A stretch of DNA of 6,638 bases from Muribaculaceae bacterium (GTDB taxonomy: Bacteria > Bacteroidota > Bacteroidia > Bacteroidales > Muribaculaceae), in NCBI GenBank assembly GCA_016302215.1, contig JAEDNZ010000106.1, forward strand, positions 1-6,638, in the 5' to 3' direction. The translations under genes and the position numbers were made by a program. Positions 6,579-6,638 of the stretch are shown in pieces. The first letter of the stretch is position 1. Each line of letters begins with the position of its first letter. Under the pieces are notes generated by a model, which searched no databases, had not been told where the DNA came from, and worked only from the letters and a program-made list of their open reading frames with translations.

Positions 6579-6638
6579 TTACAGTTCGATTTTGCGGATT
6601 TGTTCAATAACGGCTCCGCCATTTTCAATTGCTTCAAG
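6579..6638 (-). CDS. C-terminal end of an unidentified protein (5' part outside the window)
   Basis: The minus-strand frame entering at 6638 reads LEAIENGGAVIEQIRKIEL and stops at TAA (6581-6579). The composition is protein-like, with alternating hydrophobic and charged residues of a helix. Nineteen residues are too few to name a family. Past the TAA the same frame stays open for 23 codons to a second TAA at 6509-6507, reading YKIAAVVRRYFG then IDPLAKKAPGL, also protein-like. The gene may therefore have lost its tail to a nonsense mutation. The reading frame itself could still be chance. Confidence 0.45.
   Translation of the reverse strand, partial: LEAIENGGAVIEQIRKIEL

Noticed and set aside
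6507..6638. Plus-strand frame open to the right edge, opposite the right-edge gene
   Set aside because: It is codon-aligned antisense to the minus-strand frame and its Cys/Trp/Phe/Asn-rich composition is less protein-like.

Overview
The window looks like a piece of a Bacteroidales chromosome, most likely a gut lineage such as Muribaculaceae; the family is an inference from style, not a measured identity. The evidence is two perfect Bacteroidetes-type promoters (TTTG, 19-20 bp, TAnnTTTG), start codons without a Shine-Dalgarno sequence, moderately GC-rich genes separated by AT-rich gaps, and secreted proteins ending in type IX secretion (Por secretion) C-terminal domains. All convincing genes are on the minus strand, so the window reads biologically from right to left.

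Layout from right to left. At the right edge (6579-6638) are the last codons of an unidentified gene, and its reading frame continues in a protein-like way for 23 codons past the TAA. The same stretch (6470-6575) can fold into a nested stem structure. An AT-rich gap follows, with a 15-bp palindrome (6385-6399) and a strong promoter (6256-6287). Next comes a complete 196-residue ECF-type sigma factor (5561-6151), closed by a UUCG-loop terminator (5501-5528). A second promoter (5399-5429) and a leader with a small hairpin precede a 789-residue secreted multidomain protein (2946-5315): two MAM-like/choice-of-anchor J domains joined by an acidic Pro-rich linker, a PKD domain, an unassigned beta-rich region and a type A sorting domain. 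After a 211-bp gap holding a long GC-rich hairpin (2796-2844) comes an M6-family (immune inhibitor A-like) metalloprotease. It starts at 2734 and runs off the left edge, apparently only a few codons before its end.

Taken together this is a regulator followed by two exported, probably cell-surface-attached proteins: an adhesin-like protein and a zinc protease. Both carry signal peptides and sorting domains, so they should share the T9SS export route. The sigma factor has its own promoter and terminator and no FecR-type anti-sigma gene follows it here. A regulatory link to the two surface proteins is therefore only a neighbourhood hypothesis. No tRNA, rRNA, CRISPR array or insertion sequence was recognised. 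The window is mostly ordinary surface-protein territory. The least explained parts are the right-edge reading frame and fold, the hairpin between the two secreted-protein genes, and the undefined domains of those two proteins.
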